Positions 46,814 to 56,240 of a DNA stretch of 64,000 nucleotides are shown here, in pieces (within the stretch, counting starts at the first letter, position 1; each line of letters opens with the position of its first letter). The translations under genes and the position numbers were made by a program. The stretch covers positions 2,096,001 through 2,160,000 of the forward strand of contig NZ_CP117834.1 in NCBI RefSeq assembly GCF_028735875.1. Reading direction: 5' to 3'. The stretch is from Shouchella hunanensis (GTDB taxonomy: Bacteria > Bacillota > Bacilli > Bacillales > Bacillaceae_D). A model generated the notes under the pieces. It was not told where the DNA came from. It saw only the letters and a program-made list of their open reading frames with translations, and searched no databases.

Positions 46814-48482
46814 CTTGCTGCTTTTAATGAAAAAGAAAAGCAGAAGCATGAAGCCTTAGCGTCCGTTAAGAAAAGAGAGAGAGACGATATGGAAAGAGTC
46901 GAACAGGAAATGGCTCATCTGAAAAAGAAACATGTCAGCACATCTATCGAACTCGAAGATCTAAAGAATGTACAAGCTCAAGCTGAAAGGAATTATGAGG
47001 TCATTAGCACAAAAAAGCCGAGCTTTTTCTGGGTGAAAAAACTGTTAAAGGTGCCGGAAATGAACGAATACATGCAAGAGCTTACAAGCGCAAATGACAA
47101 ATTGAATCAGATGACTCAACAGCAAACAGACTTAAAAAAGACGCAGTCGAAATTGGAGAAGCAACTAAATGAACGAAAAAAGAGTAAAGAGCGCAGTGAA
47201 AAGGATTGAAGAATCACAGGCTGAATTCAATCAATGGATTAGTACTGAACAAACGATTTTGCGAAATTTAGAGCAGCAAATAACAGCCTTGAGAGAAGAT
47301 TTGGTGAAAAGTGATAGGAAGGTACTTGATTTTTCACTCTCCTATGATCAACTCCAAAAATCCAACCCATGGTTTTCTGATCATTTCCGTACCTTACAAT
47401 CAGAGCTCTTTATTTCAGCGTTAAAAGTAAGGAAACAATTTCTTTATGAAAACAGAAAGAATGTAAAGAAGGCGAGGATGATTTGGCAAAAGCAGTCTGA
47501 TTACATTGCAAAAGAAAATGGGCTTTTAATACTTGCTGAGTCGTGGCAATGGATCAACTTCACGATTCCTGTCATTAGCACAACGTTTGCTAGTTTTGGT
47601 CGGATGTTTAAACATTTGAATGAAAACACAATCGGGAATTTATTTATAGATGAGGCGGGCCAAGCACTTCCGCAAGCGAGTGTCGGGGCCATCTTAAGAA
47701 GTAAAAAGGTGATGGTCGTTGGAGACCCATCACAAATCAAGCCTGTATTAACTTTAGATTCGCCTGTTTTGAGTTTGATAGGGAGGCATTACAAAGTAGA
47801 TGAAACCTTTGTCTCCGCTGATGCATCGACTCAAACGCTTGTTGATGCAACGAGTCAGTTTGGCTTTCAAAAAGACGATGAAGAATGGATTGGTATCCCT
47901 CTTTGGGTGCATCGACGGTCCAATTACCCGATGTTTACCATTTCAAATGAGATCTCGTATAACAACTTAATGGTTCAAGGTAAAGAAGGGGATGGCGCAC
48001 AGGGGAAATCAGATTGGTTTGATTCAACAGGAAACGCCATTGACAAGTATGTGAAAGAACAAGCTCTCTTACTTAAAAAGCTAATTACGCATCGTTTGCA
48101 AGAAAACCCAGATTTAGCTGAAGACATTTATGTCATCACGCCATTTAGAAACGTTGCTTTTAAAGTGGCACGTGTGTTAGATGACATTGATTTTACAAAA
48201 AGAGAAAACGGAAAACCAGTCAATGTTGGGACAGTACATACGTTTCAAGGGAAAGAAGCAAAGATTGTTTACTTTGTGTTAGGGGCAGATTCTACAAGTA
48301 GTGGTGCAGCTAGTTGGGCCGTATCTGAAGCCAATATTATGAATGTGGCAGCAACTCGTGCGAAAGAGGAATTTTACGTCATCGGTGATAAGGACTTATA
48401 TGGATCTCTCGGAAGTAACGTGGCAGATAGTACTATCTCCATTATTGAAAAGTATAACGAAAAGGCACAACAGCTTACTTAA
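46814..48482 (+). pseudogene. Superfamily I (Upf1/Dna2-like) DNA/RNA helicase remnant
   Basis: The open frame begins exactly at the IS right end (LAAFNEKEKQ...), so the N-terminal part with Walker A is missing. A coiled-coil region follows to about 47,200, where an A-run (cgaaaaaag) marks a frameshift between the frame ending at 47,209 and the frame that continues from 47,169. The C-terminal part keeps motif II (LFIDEAGQA), motif III (VVGDPSQIKPV), motif V (GTVHTFQGKEA) and motif VI (NVAATRAKEEF) of AAA_12-type SF1 helicases. Such proteins are usually around 1000 residues or more; some act in defence systems. Loss of the ATP-binding motif makes it non-functional. Confidence 0.8.
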
Positions 48483-48607
48483 CCTACGTTAGTCTCATTC
48501 ATATCTGGTTGATAGAAATTTCATGATTTCGATTACTGTTCCAGATGACCAGGTTGATGTGATTCTCAGTCAACACATAGCTAAAGCAAAATATGGATAT
48601 AAATACT

Positions 48608-48882
48608 GAGGCTGGGACAAAAGTAGATAGACAGACCAAAATGACGAACATTCCTGAAAATAGGAACGTTCGTCGTTTATTTTATATGAAAATTAACGGA
48701 AGGAGAATCCGAAGACTCCTGGGGGATCAGCACGTGTCTGAAGACTCTGGAGTGGCGGTTTTCCAAGGAGGAGGCTGAGGCCGTGTCCCCGGAAAGCGAA
48801 GGATTCTCCTGTAGCGGTGCTACTCAGCATATTTTAGACTATTCGTCTTTTTAAATACTACTTTTAGTTATGGCCCAGCCTC
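48608..48882 (+). repeat. MITE-like dispersed repeat, copy 1 (275 bp)
   Basis: The element opens with GAGGCTGGGACA and closes with TGGCCCAGCCTC, so its ends are inverted repeats. Near the left end is a hairpin GACGAACaTTCCT (48,643-48,655) with AGGAAcGTTCGTC (48,662-48,674). The centre carries the GAAGACTCCTGGGGG ... GGAGGAGGCTGAGGCC ... GGAAAGCGAAG pattern seen in repeats of many Bacillaceae genomes. A second copy in the same orientation lies at 53,238-53,511. It encodes no convincing protein. Confidence 0.85.
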
Positions 48883-49118
48883 TTTTATAAAATGTAAAAA
48901 GCTCAAGATGAGCCGTAAACCGATCAAGATTGATTCATATCTGATTTTCCCCGAGACACTCATGAATTGCTTGTACCACTCTGGCTGAATCGTTCAGTAT
49001 ACTTATTAAGTTACTTATTCTTTGAGAAATAGAACTAATCCATATTCGTAAATTCTGAATAAACTTTTTATATCAGGGTAAGTGATTCTAAAGACAATTT
49101 TTAAAGGGAATGGTGACG
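48883..49118. other. Intergenic, no gene recognised
   Basis: About 236 bases between repeat copy 1 and a small membrane protein gene. It holds the presumed promoter and ribosome binding site of the downstream gene (AAAGGG at 49,103). I see no RNA gene or other ORF of note. Confidence 0.45.
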
Positions 49119-49304
49119 ATGCCTGGTCATTGGGGAAAGTACGTAGTGTTACTGATTCTATACATTCTTATTGGTATTGGGATGTATTACTTTTTTGATG
49201 GAAATCCATTTCCGATAGTCTTTTTATCGTTAGGAATAGCTTTTTGGTTGATAATATTTATATGGATAAAAATGAGCCGAAAAAAGGCTCAAAGAAAGCG
49301 TTAG
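49119..49304 (+). CDS. Small two-helix membrane protein
   Basis: About 61 residues: MPGHWGK, then two hydrophobic helices separated by a short loop FFDGNPFP, then a strongly basic tail MSRKKAQRKR. The ATG at 49,119 sits at good distance from AAAGGG; an in-frame ATG at 49,110 is the alternative but lies too close to it. Function unknown. It precedes the PPTase gene by 54 bases and may share its transcript. Confidence 0.55.
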   Translation: MPGHWGKYVVLLILYILIGIGMYYFFDGNPFPIVFLSLGIAFWLIIFIWIKMSRKKAQRKR

Positions 49305-49358
49305 ACAATTTGTTTCATTTTAATTTGAACGGCAAACACACTAATCAAAGGAGAACAT

Positions 49359-50024
49359 ATGACAATATCGATCGTGTATGGAAAGACAGAAAATGTCCTA
49401 AACAATTTAAGTGGGATGGATATAAGACTGAATCAAGGGGAAATGGAAAACTACAATCGATTACGGTTTCCTAATGATCAGAGAGATTACCTAGCCGCTC
49501 ATTTACTTGCTCGTTACTGTATACACCATCTTACGGGTGTAGCGATTCATGAAATAGAATTGACTCAGCATTGTGCCACTTGTGGTGGGAATCATGGCAA
49601 ACCAGAAGTGATGCACCCTGCAACGACGTTTGTCTCTTGGTCACATACGAGTGGTTATGTGGCAAGTATTTCAGCTCATAAACCAGTAGGTATTGATATT
49701 GAAAAAATGGGGGCAGTATTGGATTCAGCATTTGGAGACTCATTCTTGTCGCCATTGGAGAGGGAAGGGATTTCTTTAGCAGATGGGGATGAAATCAGTT
49801 CTACCTTATACAAGTTGTGGGTTAAGAAAGAAAGCCTGATTAAGCTAGGGTTGTATCGAATCGAGGAGATGAGAGACATCTGTTTGGCTTCTAGTAACAC
49901 TTTTTATTCTCATAATAGAAAGAAATACGCGTTTATTGATATTCATTCGAATCCTTTGATGGGAGCTGCTGTATACGAAATAGAAGATGGTGCCATAGAA
50001 AAGGTCTCGCTCACACATTTATAA
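49359..50024 (+). CDS. Sfp-type 4'-phosphopantetheinyl transferase
   Basis: A 221-residue enzyme that transfers phosphopantetheine from CoA to the conserved Ser of ACP/PCP domains. Family motifs: LRFPNDQRDYLAAHLLAR in the N-terminal half, VSWSHTSGYVA, the Mg-binding GIDIEKMG (Asp113, Glu115) and LYKLWVKKESLIKLG (Glu158). RBS AGGAG precedes the ATG. It lies upstream of a one-module NRPS in the repeat-bounded segment and about 4.6 kb from the large cluster, which has no PPTase of its own. It may serve both; the chromosome may hold another Sfp. Confidence 0.92.
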   Translation: MTISIVYGKTENVLNNLSGMDIRLNQGEMENYNRLRFPNDQRDYLAAHLLARYCIHHLTGVAIHEIELTQHCATCGGNHGKPEVMHPATTFVSWSHTSGYVASISAHKPVGIDIEKMGAVLDSAFGDSFLSPLEREGISLADGDEISSTLYKLWVKKESLIKLGLYRIEEMRDICLASSNTFYSHNRKKYAFIDIHSNPLMGAAVYEIEDGAIEKVSLTHL

Positions 50025-50191
50025 ATCGTCTACCTGACTCACTTCCTGTTCCTTTGCGCCATCAGTAAATGACACATTTCCCAATATCGGTCTAGCATAT
50101 TGAAAGGTATACTTGTTAAAAGGTACAAATAGAAGCAATGAGATGCAGTATCTTGGGAACGTGTATGTTAAAAACGAAAAGGAGCTATTTT

Positions 50192-53191
50192 ATGATGCAG
50201 CGCAGTCTAAAGGAAATTTTCTCAATGCAGGTAGACGAAAGACCAGAGGATATCGCGTTAACGTTTGGTCATTCGCACTTGACGTATGGAGAGCTAGATC
50301 AAGCTAGTAATCGTCTCGCCAATTATCTTCTGGATCAAGGTGTGAAGAAGGGTCAAGTAATCGGACTGTCCCTAGATCGGTCGCCTCAACTGATTGTAGC
50401 GATAGTAGCTACAATCAAGATTGGTTGTGTTTATGTCCCTATTGATTCGAAATACCCTCAAGAACGTATTGAATATATGATCGGTGATTCATGCGTCACG
50501 ACTCTTATCACGACATCTACCACTCTCGCCCAAATGCCTTACCTTCAAATAGCTACCATCTTACTTGATCAAGAAGCAAGTCAAATTGATTTAATAAAAG
50601 CAACTCCTCCAGCTATGAACGTTGAACCACTTGATTTGGCTTATATTATGTACACTTCTGGATCGACTGGAACGCCAAAGGGTGTAGCGATCCCACATCA
50701 AGCTATTATACGACTAGTGAAAGAAACAAATTATTTTCAAATTGATCGCCATCAAACCGTAGGTCACTTTGCGTCCACTTCTTTTGATGCAGCCACCTTT
50801 GAGATATGGGGGGCTTTATTAAATGGTGCGAAGTTAGCCATAAGTAATCCGGAACCAATTTCACCGGAAAGTGTTGCTGAGGTGGTACGTAATCACAATG
50901 TATCGATTCTGTTTTTAACCACAGGTTTGTTTAACCTCATGGTTGATGAAAGGATAGACGATTTAATCGATGTTAACTACTTAATCAGTGGTGGGGAAGT
51001 GATGTCGCCTACCATTGCTAAAAAAGCTGTAGAACGATTGCCGAATACTCAGGTTTTTAATGTTTATGGTCCAACGGAAAATTGTGTATTTAGTACGGCA
51101 TTTGAATTGACAAATCAAACAAATTTCGATACGAGCATTCCAATTGGTAAACTTCTCAATGGAACTTCGATGATAATCGTAAATGAGGAGTTGGACATTG
51201 TCGATGATGGTCAAGTCGGTGAACTTCTTTTAGGTGGTACCGGTCTTGCGAGTGGTTATTGGAATCGTGAGAATCTAACAAAAGAAAGGTTTATATACCT
51301 AAATCGTGAGCGTTTTTATAGAACAGGAGACCTTGTTCGTAAACTTCCAGATGGCAATATTGAGTATTTAGGTAGGATGGATCATCAAGTTAAAATTCGT
51401 GGTTTTCGAATAGAGCTTAATGAGATCGAAAATCACATTATACTAAATGATGAGATAAAACATTGTTCCGTTAGTATTCAAGAAAATACGCCAGGAGATA
51501 AACGCCTTGTGTCCTATCTTGTCCCGTTGAATCAAAAAACCTTTCACCTTAAAACATTAACAGCCTATCTAAAGCAAAAATTACCTGAATATATGATCCC
51601 CTCTAATTATGTCATACTAGATAGCTTACCCTTAACAACTAATGGGAAAGTAGATCGCGCGGCATTGTCGAATACACTGTTCACTCGTCCTAACTTTGGC
51701 GTGCCTTATAAAGCGCCACAAACAGAAAGGGAGCAACAGCTGGTACACATCTGGCAAGATCTATTACAAGTCGATCAGGTCGGAGTGGACGATGATTTTT
51801 TTGAACTTGGAGGAAACTCTCTTCTTGCAGCTCGAGCGATAATTCGTATGAAAGAAGCACTCGACACTTTCTTACCGTCAAGCGCGTTGTATAAGTATTC
51901 CACCATTTTCAAGCTAGCTAGCTTCCTAAAGAATCAATCTACAGAAACCGATTTAACTACAGTAAATTTAGCCAATGAGATTCAATTAGACGAACGCATT
52001 TCACCATCAACTACATTCAGCCCTTCATTCTATAAACAAAAAGCCATTTTCTTAACAGGAGCAACTGGATTTTTAGGGGCATTTTTAATCAAAGAATTTT
52101 TGGAGCATGATGAGGAAGCGAATATTTACTGTCTAGTTCGTGCATCTAGTGTAGCAGAAGGTCTTCGACGCATTAAACAGAATATGGAAAAGTATCATAT
52201 TTGGTCTGATGCGTATGAGCCGAAGATTCTACCGATTCCTGGTCACTTAGATCGACCAATGTTCGGGCTAACCCGAGAGGAATTCGATCAATTAGCGAAA
52301 ACCATTGACGTCATTTATCATAATGGGGCAAAAGTAAACTATGTTCAAGCTTACGATTTGCACAAAAGTGCAAACGTAACTGGTACACAAATAATCCTTG
52401 AACTTGCATGCACGTCAACTCTCAAACCGGTTCATTATGTATCAACGATTTCTGTATTTGGTCCGATTGGTTATTTTACGGATGTTAAAGAATTAAAAGA
52501 GGATAGTCGTTTGGAGATAAGTGAACCTTTTGTTTATAAAGACATGGGTTATGCGCAAAGCAAATGGGTTGCTGAAAGCGTAATGTGGGAAGCAAACAAA
52601 AGGGGTATTCCTATGACGGTGTTTCGTCCAGGCTTTATCATGGGTGATCGTCATACAGGTGTAAATAACACCGAAGATTACGTTGCTCGAATGATCAAAG
52701 GTTGCATCCAATTAGGGACTTATCCTCATTTACCTAGACAAAGAAAAGAATTTGTACCTGTAGATTTTGTGGCTAAAGCGGTACGAGAAATTTGTCTCGA
52801 TCCAATTAACTTTGGAAAAGCATACCATCTAACGCCGCCGACAGATAGTATGGATCTTGAAGATTTCTTTGCAGAAATGAATACCACACTCGGCTATTCC
52901 CTTAAGGTGGTTCCTTATAAAGACTGGGTTGAGCAACTTATCGAGGAAACAAAGAATTCGAGCGATAATGCGTTGACACCATTTCTTACACTTCTCTCTG
53001 AAGAGCTTTATAATGGGAAGACAGCCTTTGAGCTTTATGAAAATATGCCCACGTACAATTCGAACAATGTGGAAAAGGCTCTTAGCGAGAGCGGGCTGAC
53101 TTTTCCCATAATGGACAAGAAGTTGTTACGCACTTACTTTCATTATATGAAGAAGATAGGGTTTATTCCAGCACCACTAGTACGAGTTTAA
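50192..53191 (+). CDS. One-module NRPS with terminal reductase: A-PCP-R
   Basis: An enzyme of about 999 residues, starting at the ATG after AAAAGGAG (an upstream in-frame ATG at 50,138 lacks a site). A domain about 15-510 (YTSGSTGTPKG, YGPTEN, RTGDLVR). PCP with Ser543 in LGGNSL. Thioester reductase about 615-999 with TGATGFLG (from 622), the STISVFG strand and the SDR pair Tyr787-x3-Lys791 (GYAQSK). No C domain is present, so it should activate one amino or carboxylic acid and release it as an aldehyde (or alcohol), like Lys2 or carboxylic acid reductases. The hand-read code D-A-F-F-I-G-V-V-F-K suggests a hydrophobic substrate. Its PCP needs the adjacent PPTase. Confidence 0.92.
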   Translation: MMQRSLKEIFSMQVDERPEDIALTFGHSHLTYGELDQASNRLANYLLDQGVKKGQVIGLSLDRSPQLIVAIVATIKIGCVYVPIDSKYPQERIEYMIGDSCVTTLITTSTTLAQMPYLQIATILLDQEASQIDLIKATPPAMNVEPLDLAYIMYTSGSTGTPKGVAIPHQAIIRLVKETNYFQIDRHQTVGHFASTSFDAATFEIWGALLNGAKLAISNPEPISPESVAEVVRNHNVSILFLTTGLFNLMVDERIDDLIDVNYLISGGEVMSPTIAKKAVERLPNTQVFNVYGPTENCVFSTAFELTNQTNFDTSIPIGKLLNGTSMIIVNEELDIVDDGQVGELLLGGTGLASGYWNRENLTKERFIYLNRERFYRTGDLVRKLPDGNIEYLGRMDHQVKIRGFRIELNEIENHIILNDEIKHCSVSIQENTPGDKRLVSYLVPLNQKTFHLKTLTAYLKQKLPEYMIPSNYVILDSLPLTTNGKVDRAALSNTLFTRPNFGVPYKAPQTEREQQLVHIWQDLLQVDQVGVDDDFFELGGNSLLAARAIIRMKEALDTFLPSSALYKYSTIFKLASFLKNQSTETDLTTVNLANEIQLDERISPSTTFSPSFYKQKAIFLTGATGFLGAFLIKEFLEHDEEANIYCLVRASSVAEGLRRIKQNMEKYHIWSDAYEPKILPIPGHLDRPMFGLTREEFDQLAKTIDVIYHNGAKVNYVQAYDLHKSANVTGTQIILELACTSTLKPVHYVSTISVFGPIGYFTDVKELKEDSRLEISEPFVYKDMGYAQSKWVAESVMWEANKRGIPMTVFRPGFIMGDRHTGVNNTEDYVARMIKGCIQLGTYPHLPRQRKEFVPVDFVAKAVREICLDPINFGKAYHLTPPTDSMDLEDFFAEMNTTLGYSLKVVPYKDWVEQLIEETKNSSDNALTPFLTLLSEELYNGKTAFELYENMPTYNSNNVEKALSESGLTFPIMDKKLLRTYFHYMKKIGFIPAPLVRV

Positions 53192-53237
53192 AGATCGACT
53201 AAAGCCCAATTTGCTTTAGAAGAAGTGTTATGTTAAC

Positions 53238-53511
53238 GAGGCTGGGCAAAAGTAGATAGACAGACCAAAATGACGAACATTCCTGAAAATAGGAACGTTC
53301 GTCGTTTGTTTTATATGAAAATGAGCAGAAGGAGAACCCGAAGACTCCTGGGGGATCAGCACGTGTCTGAAGACTCTGGAGTGGCGGTTTTCCAAGGAGG
53401 AGGCTGAGGCCGTGTCCCCGGAAAGCGAAGGATTCTCCTGTAGCAGTGCTACTCAGCATTTTTTAGACTATTCGTCTTTTCAAATACTACTTTTCGTTAT
53501 GTCCCAGCCTC
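53238..53511 (+). repeat. MITE-like dispersed repeat, copy 2 (274 bp)
   Basis: Same orientation and extent as the copy at 48,608, differing at about eleven positions by eye (for example one A missing in the left end). The right end is TGTCCCAGCCTC, a better match to the left inverted repeat than in copy 1. It starts 46 bases after the stop of the A-PCP-R gene. The internal hairpin around the GAACATTCCT/AGGAACGTTC arms is unchanged. Confidence 0.85.
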
Positions 53512-53803
53512 GTTTTATTGGTTTTTGACGTGCTTGAGGAGGATAGATGATTTACTGTTAAGTTTAATCGTGCCAATGAATACACTAGAAGTAACGTAAC
53601 ACTGAGAGGGTTTTTAGATGGTGATTACGTGTAAGTCTTATAGTATTTTATTCTTAAGTCTGTTCTTGTTGTTGCATGTATTTTTTTTAGACTGCTAATT
53701 TTGCTTAACAAGAAGAGTCCTTTAAGCTACTCTCTAAATGTAAAGAACTGACGTCCACCATTAAACATATTGGGATGGCGTTTAAGACCACCAAGTAGTT
53801 CAA

Positions 53804-54262
53804 TTAAATGTGTTTGGAAATGGTATGGATCGTTTGAAAGTGTATTCCTTCATGAAAAATGGTTCGAATTAAAACTTGTTCGATGGTTTGCATGCCCATT
53901 TCAATAGGCGGATGAACGTCTTCTAGACGATCTTTATACCTTTCCATGATCAAATCTGGCTGCGAACGAAGCAATTCTTTTAGTTCTTGGTAGGAAGGGG
54001 TTTCAGTAGAAAAATGACTTGGATTTGTCCCATAACCAAACCATTTATGATAAGCGTGTGGATAGGGTATTTTTTCCTTTATTAATGTCTCGATCCACAC
54101 ATATTGATCGAGGTAAAGATGCCCCAAATTCCATCTAATATTATTATGAAAGCCATTGGGTACGATGTCAGCCTCTTCTGCACTTACACTGTTTAAACTA
54201 GTTAGAGTCTCTTCTCGGTAAGTCTTTAATTGTTTAAAAAGATTTTCATGAAATTTTTTCAC
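53804..54262 (-). CDS. DinB-family protein (putative metal-dependent hydrolase/transferase)
   Basis: A 152-residue protein with the four-helix DinB/YfiT fold signature. A histidine in RWNLGHLYLDQY near residue 47 and a pair in the C-terminal helix IFHEGIHFQTI form the usual three-His metal site. Such proteins are abundant in Bacillus and mostly uncharacterised; some are bacillithiol-dependent transferases. It is transcribed alone, divergent from the XRE regulator at 54,503, with an AGAGAT-like site upstream of the ATG. Confidence 0.8.
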   Translation of the reverse strand: MKKFHENLFKQLKTYREETLTSLNSVSAEEADIVPNGFHNNIRWNLGHLYLDQYVWIETLIKEKIPYPHAYHKWFGYGTNPSHFSTETPSYQELKELLRSQPDLIMERYKDRLEDVHPPIEMGMQTIEQVLIRTIFHEGIHFQTIHTISKHI

Positions 54263-54502
54263 TTTATCTCTCCCCTGTCAGATTATTCTGTATCGTTATC
54301 TAATTATACCGTTAGAGGAATAAAAAAGCTTCACTTCCTTAAATGCATAAGGTCGCTGAATGGAACGAATGAGCATTAGCAACCCAAAAAACGGCGATGA
54401 CACGCAAAAAATGAAAAGTGCAACCAGGAATGGCGAGGTTGCAACCGCTGGTAGGTAGAGGGAAAATGATCATTGGATTACGATAAGAATGAGGTGAGGA
54501 GA

Positions 54503-55417
54503 ATGGAATTTTATCAAAAACTAAAAAAATTGAGAGCTCAAAAAGGATGGTCTCAAGAGGAATTTGCTGAAAAGCTTCAAGTCTCGAGACAGGCAATCAG
54601 TAAATGGGAGAATGGTCAAGGGTTTCCAGAAACAGAAAAACTGGTGAAGATGAGTAGGTTATTTCACGTTTCCCTGGATTACCTATTAAAGGAGGAAGAT
54701 CAATCTCTTGGAGAACAAGGAACGGAAGAAGGATACTATGCCAGTCAGGAAGTCGTGGAAGCCTATCTTCTAAATAAGAGGCAGGGTGCTAAGAAAATCG
54801 CAACTGGAGTGGCAATTCTTATAGCTTCGGTCTTATTACCGATGTATTTTCAACATGCGTTTAGCTATGTGTTGTTTATCGTAGTGATTGCTAGTGGAGT
54901 GGCTATCTTGGTATGGCAAGGGTTAAGTGTAAAAGCATATGAAGAACTCGAAACACAACCATTAATTTTTGATGATTCGTTTATTCAACAGTTTAAACAG
55001 AAAAGCTTGGCTCATCGTAAAAAGTTTGGACTCTTAATTGTCACCGGAATTGTCATCATCATATTAAGTTTTGGGATACCTTTTTTAGCTAGCGATACAA
55101 GTCATGCAGACAGAGATCCCCTCTTAGCATTAATGCCGTTAATATGGGCCTTTGCTGTGTATTTGTTTATTATTGCTGGTTCTGCAATGGACGGGGAGCG
55201 GTTGGTTACCCACAACAAAGAATACCTAAAGGAATATAAAGAATATGAGGAATCAACTAAACATGAGTGGATTCATGCGGTCATGTGGCCATTGGCAACG
55301 GTTGCTTTTTTGGCCATCGGTTTTATTTGGGATGCCTGGCATCCTGGATGGTTAGTATACTTGGCTGCAGCAGTTGTTACAGTCGCTTATACGACTTGGA
55401 AAAGTAGTAAAGAATGA
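54503..55417 (+). CDS. XRE-family regulator fused to a membrane domain
   Basis: About 304 residues. The N-terminal HTH_3 domain (about 5-60; QEEFAEKLQVSRQAISKWENG) is the classical Cro/CI type. The C-terminal two thirds contain about six hydrophobic segments, including a long helical pair before EELETQPLIFDD and a tryptophan-rich pair near the end. The start is the ATG at 54,503 after GAGGTGAGGAG. Such HTH-membrane fusions are common in Firmicutes and are thought to sense membrane or envelope signals; the target genes are not evident here. Confidence 0.85.
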   Translation: MEFYQKLKKLRAQKGWSQEEFAEKLQVSRQAISKWENGQGFPETEKLVKMSRLFHVSLDYLLKEEDQSLGEQGTEEGYYASQEVVEAYLLNKRQGAKKIATGVAILIASVLLPMYFQHAFSYVLFIVVIASGVAILVWQGLSVKAYEELETQPLIFDDSFIQQFKQKSLAHRKKFGLLIVTGIVIIILSFGIPFLASDTSHADRDPLLALMPLIWAFAVYLFIIAGSAMDGERLVTHNKEYLKEYKEYEESTKHEWIHAVMWPLATVAFLAIGFIWDAWHPGWLVYLAAAVVTVAYTTWKSSKE

Positions 55418-55578
55418 ATGAAGGATCGCACAAATTTTGGGTTATAGTATAAGAATCCCATTTTGCCCATTCGCTCGGGGTGTTGTATAGAAAAGAATCG
55501 CACTTTACTCTTCAATTAGATGCTGGAAAATGTCTCTACCCTGTGACATCTCCCTTATGAAGAAAAGTAGCTAAAAAA

Positions 55579-55607
55579 GCTATGAGGAATAGGTTTCCTC
55601 ATAGCTA
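55579..55607 (-). terminator. Perfect 12-bp hairpin, possible terminator
   Basis: AGCTATGAGGAA (55,579-55,590) pairs perfectly with TTCCTCATAGCT (55,596-55,607) around a 5-base loop. On the plus strand no T-run follows; on the minus strand it is followed by a T-rich stretch (complement of taaaaaag). It may end transcription from the right, or be an RNA structure upstream of the small ORF that follows. Assignment is uncertain. Confidence 0.4.
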
Positions 55608-55633
55608 TGTTAACGTTTGAAGGAGGTTCGTAA

Positions 55634-55705
55634 ATGGAAAATTCACAAGAAAATCGTAATGTCACAGATGTCTCAAGTAACAGTTTGATTTTTATTCACT
55701 ATTAA
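55634..55705 (+). CDS. Tiny ORF (23 codons) with strong RBS, possible gene remnant
   Basis: A reading frame beginning MENSQENRNVTDVSSNSLIF and ending IHY, preceded by GAAGGAGG at good spacing. The near-ideal ribosome binding site contrasts with the very short product. It could be a genuine small peptide or the surviving first codons of a deleted gene. I recognise no family. Confidence 0.3.
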   Translation: MENSQENRNVTDVSSNSLIFIHY

Positions 55706-55860
55706 GGTCAGCTCTTCAGATTGATTTTCTAATTACTCCAAGATAATTGGATTAGAGAAATATGTTAAATGAAAAAATTTAACACTCAATTATGTAACGT
55801 AACTCCATATAGTGTTAACATTAGGTTTGTTAATACTACATATTGATAGGGAGGACAAAT

Positions 55861-56184
55861 ATGACGAGTGATGAGTTTCAAAATTGGATCCAAATTTATT
55901 ATGAAGAACGAGGCTGGCACGATTTAGATATTTTTATTCGAATTGGTTTTCTATCTGAAGAAACTGGAGAAGTAGCTAGAGCAATTAGAGCTCTTGAAAT
56001 CGGTAGAGATAGACCGGAAGAGGAAAGAGGAGATTATCAACAAAATAAGGTGGCTCTTACTGAAGAACTAGGGGATGTTTTAGGCAATATAGCAGTCATT
56101 GCTAATAAATATAATATCTCTTTAGAGGATGTTTTTACATTACATAGAAATAAATTAGAGGAAAGATACGCGGAAAAAGGTTAA
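55861..56184 (+). CDS. MazG-like nucleotide pyrophosphohydrolase
   Basis: A protein of about 107 residues. The MazG fold signature appears as FLSEETGEVARAIRALE (ExxE at the metal site) and EELGDVLGNIAVIANKY (ExxD), the arrangement that binds Mg for NTP hydrolysis. I chose the ATG at 55,861 after GGGAGGAC; an in-frame ATG 18 bases upstream (55,843) has no site. It probably clears non-canonical nucleotides. It appears to be monocistronic. Confidence 0.85.
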   Translation: MTSDEFQNWIQIYYEERGWHDLDIFIRIGFLSEETGEVARAIRALEIGRDRPEEERGDYQQNKVALTEELGDVLGNIAVIANKYNISLEDVFTLHRNKLEERYAEKG

Positions 56185-56240
56185 CACTAATTGAAAGTTG
56201 ATCGAGTAAAGGCAAGGAACAAAATAAGGAGGATTTTATT

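Larger units (their letters stand above)
55418..55860. other. Intergenic region with hairpin and tiny ORF
   Basis: About 440 bases. It contains a perfect 12-bp hairpin at 55,579-55,607 and a 21-codon reading frame at 55,634-55,705, listed separately, and the presumed promoter of the MazG-like gene. No further gene is supported. The region may hold the decayed remains of a gene. Confidence 0.45.

Noticed and set aside
46814-48482. A functional anti-phage helicase defence gene
   Set aside because: The N-terminal ATP-binding part is missing at the IS border and the remaining frame is shifted near 47,200.
48593-48778. 61-residue plus-strand frame inside repeat copy 1
   Set aside because: It lies across the repeat element, its sequence is not maintained as a frame in copy 2, and no convincing start site exists.
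53199-53459. 86-residue minus-strand frame over repeat copy 2
   Set aside because: Falls within the non-coding repeat and lacks a ribosome binding site.
54339-54596. 85-residue minus-strand frame between DinB-like and XRE genes
   Set aside because: It overlaps the start of the well-supported XRE gene on the other strand and has no family features.
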